Source: Thermoflexales bacterium
GTDB lineage: Bacteria; Chloroflexota; Anaerolineae; Fen-1058
Length of the DNA stretch: 13,937 nt
Assembly: GCA_030834835.1 (NCBI GenBank)
Contig: JAUQXD010001140.1
Coordinates: 1 to 13,937, forward strand
Direction of reading: 5' to 3'
Of this stretch, positions 12,620-13,937 are shown piece by piece. The notes beneath the pieces were generated by a model, which ran no database searches, was not told where the DNA came from, and was given only the letters and a program-made list of their open reading frames with translations. A program made the translations under genes and the position numbers. Within the stretch, counting starts at the first letter, position 1. Each line of letters opens with the position of its first letter.

Positions 12620-13936
12620 TTACTCCGTTTGATCCGTTGTCTGCCGCTGGTCTCGTGATCGCCGTTGGCCCAACAGCACGCGCTCACTATCGCCGTTGAG
12701 CGTGACCGCCGTCCACGTCAGCAGGCCCAGACCGATCAGCGCGATGAAGGCGCGATTCAGCGCATAGTCGATGTGATCCGGCTGCAAGAACACGCTGATC
12801 GGCCACAGGGCGGGCCAGCGCGCGACCAGCGACTCGCTGACGATGTTGAAGCCGAACCACAGCAGCATGATCAGCCCCACGCTGAACACAGCCTGCCGCG
12901 AGACGAGCGTCAGCCACACGCCCAGCCCCGCGAAAAATAACAGCGGCGCCAGCCACCGCGCGACGGCGATCACGGCGCTCTCGCCAACACTCGCCGCAAT
13001 CAGCATGGTGCCGATCAGGGCCACGCTGCCCTGCGAAGCGAACAGCACGCTCAGGCGTTCCAGCATAATCGACGCGAAAGGACGCGGGCACGCCAGCGAG
13101 ACCTCCAGCGCGGGTTCATCTTCCGGCGAAAGCAGGAACGCGGCTTGCACACCGGCGATCAACGGCAGCAGCGATTCGATCAGGTGCGCGCGCCGCAGCA
13201 ACATCGATTCCTGAAGGTTGGCCGCGTACAACAACCCGATCGCGACCGCGCCGGCCAGCGACGGCAGCCAACCCACCATGCTTGCGCTGATGCGCCACGT
13301 GCGCCATTTCCTGAAACGCCACGTCGTTTGTGCCGCCCGCCCGGCTGACACACCCAACACAGCAGCCAGCAGCACCGACATGATCCAGGTTGGCGGGCGC
13401 GCAATGGCGGGGCGCAGTTCAAATTCGGTGCGGCGCACTTGAGTCAGGCAGTTGCCATCGGGCGCACGCTGCGGGTCGTTGAGGAAGGCGAACAGGATAC
13501 TTTGCGTGCAGGCGCTGCTATTGCCCAGGGCATAGTGGCCCGTGTTGGGAATCACGTAAGCGTAACTCGTCTCGAAGGTCGCCGCGATCTGTCGCGCCGA
13601 GTCCATCGACACGCCGGGATCATATTCGCCGATCAACATCAGCGTCGGCACGGCGCTGTGCACCGGCCTGGCGTCGCGCGCATCGATGGCGTGTGCGGGC
13701 CAGCGGGCGCAGACGGCTTCATCGGTTGCGAGCGAGTCGCGCAGGCCCGCGTTGATCGGATAATGCGCAATCGCGGCGTCGAACTGATCGAGATCGACTT
13801 GCGCGAGACGCTGACTGCACAACACCGAAACCTTCACACCCAGGCTCAGGCCGCCAAACCCCGATTGATACGCAGCCTCGATCTGGCGCTCAATTGCGCG
13901 CTGCCACGCCGCGTATTCGCCATCGCGCAGATCGTA
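12620..13936 (-). CDS. Alpha/beta-hydrolase (TAP-like) fused to ABC-2-like permease domain (5' end outside window)
   Basis: The frame is open without a stop from the right edge to TAA at 12620 (438 codons), so the start is missing. The visible N-terminal half (about 175 residues) is the C-terminal part of an S33/TAP-like alpha/beta-hydrolase. It shows VSVLCSQ, VCARWP, VPTLMLIGEYDPG (catalytic Asp candidate), PNTGHYALGNSSAC (catalytic His candidate), then FLNDPQRAPDGNCL. The nucleophile serine must lie outside the window. The other half has about seven membrane segments, starting at PTWIMSVLLAAVLG, and a stretch SPEDEPALEVSLACPRPFASIMLERL that resembles ABC-2 permeases. It ends in a charged tail. 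The 4-bp gap to the ABC-2 permease suggests one operon. Whether both halves are made as one protein, or translation also starts at the internal ATG of WIMSV, cannot be told from sequence. Confidence 0.8.
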   Translation of the reverse strand, partial: YDLRDGEYAAWQRAIERQIEAAYQSGFGGLSLGVKVSVLCSQRLAQVDLDQFDAAIAHYPINAGLRDSLATDEAVCARWPAHAIDARDARPVHSAVPTLMLIGEYDPGVSMDSARQIAATFETSYAYVIPNTGHYALGNSSACTQSILFAFLNDPQRAPDGNCLTQVRRTEFELRPAIARPPTWIMSVLLAAVLGVSAGRAAQTTWRFRKWRTWRISASMVGWLPSLAGAVAIGLLYAANLQESMLLRRAHLIESLLPLIAGVQAAFLLSPEDEPALEVSLACPRPFASIMLERLSVLFASQGSVALIGTMLIAASVGESAVIAVARWLAPLLFFAGLGVWLTLVSRQAVFSVGLIMLLWFGFNIVSESLVARWPALWPISVFLQPDHIDYALNRAFIALIGLGLLTWTAVTLNGDSERVLLGQRRSRDQRQTTDQTE

Positions 13937-13937
13937 C

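Overview
The window looks like chromosomal DNA of a Chloroflexota bacterium (Anaerolineae or a relative). This is an inference from high-GC codon use, a very long multi-GAF membrane histidine kinase, Thr-Pro-linker surface lipoproteins and paired ABC-2 permeases. No 16S or marker-gene comparison was possible. Eight protein genes, one tRNA and one SRP RNA can be supported, most of them on the minus strand.

Layout from left to right. The 5' part of nusA (minus, running off the left edge) has its own strong promoter and a leader hairpin. A palindromic octamer-repeat array precedes a 1479-residue sensor kinase (minus: membrane domain, five GAF, PAS, HisKA, HATPase). Transcribed divergently is a LysM/FxLYD-like lipoprotein (plus), followed by plsC (plus) and a small, lower-GC Imm74-like gene (plus). 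Convergent to these is ksgA (minus), preceded on the same strand by a DUF348(x4)-G5-3D cell-wall protein. Next come a structured leader, the small SRP RNA (ffs) and tRNA-Ser(GGA), all minus. The window ends with two overlapping-style membrane genes (minus): an ABC-2 permease and an in-frame alpha/beta-hydrolase-permease fusion that runs off the right edge.

How genes may work together. The DUF348/G5/3D protein next to ksgA repeats a gene order known in Bacillota (yabE...ksgA) and Actinomycetota (rpfB-ksgA), linking wall remodelling to ribosome maturation. Here the leader of the pair can form two mutually exclusive hairpins. The two right-hand genes probably form a membrane export system whose ATPase lies outside the window. 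The nusA and tRNA-Ser promoters share an identical 14-nt -10/discriminator block.

The most unusual content is repetitive DNA at gene junctions. Three sequence-unrelated families with 7-8 nt periods occur: GGTARATT octamers in inverted arms, CAATNNN heptads and AGGATGA heptads. They sit flush against stop and start codons. One octamer array lies inside ksgA and is translated as a 46-residue in-frame insertion. No phage, transposase, CRISPR or complete defence system is visible.
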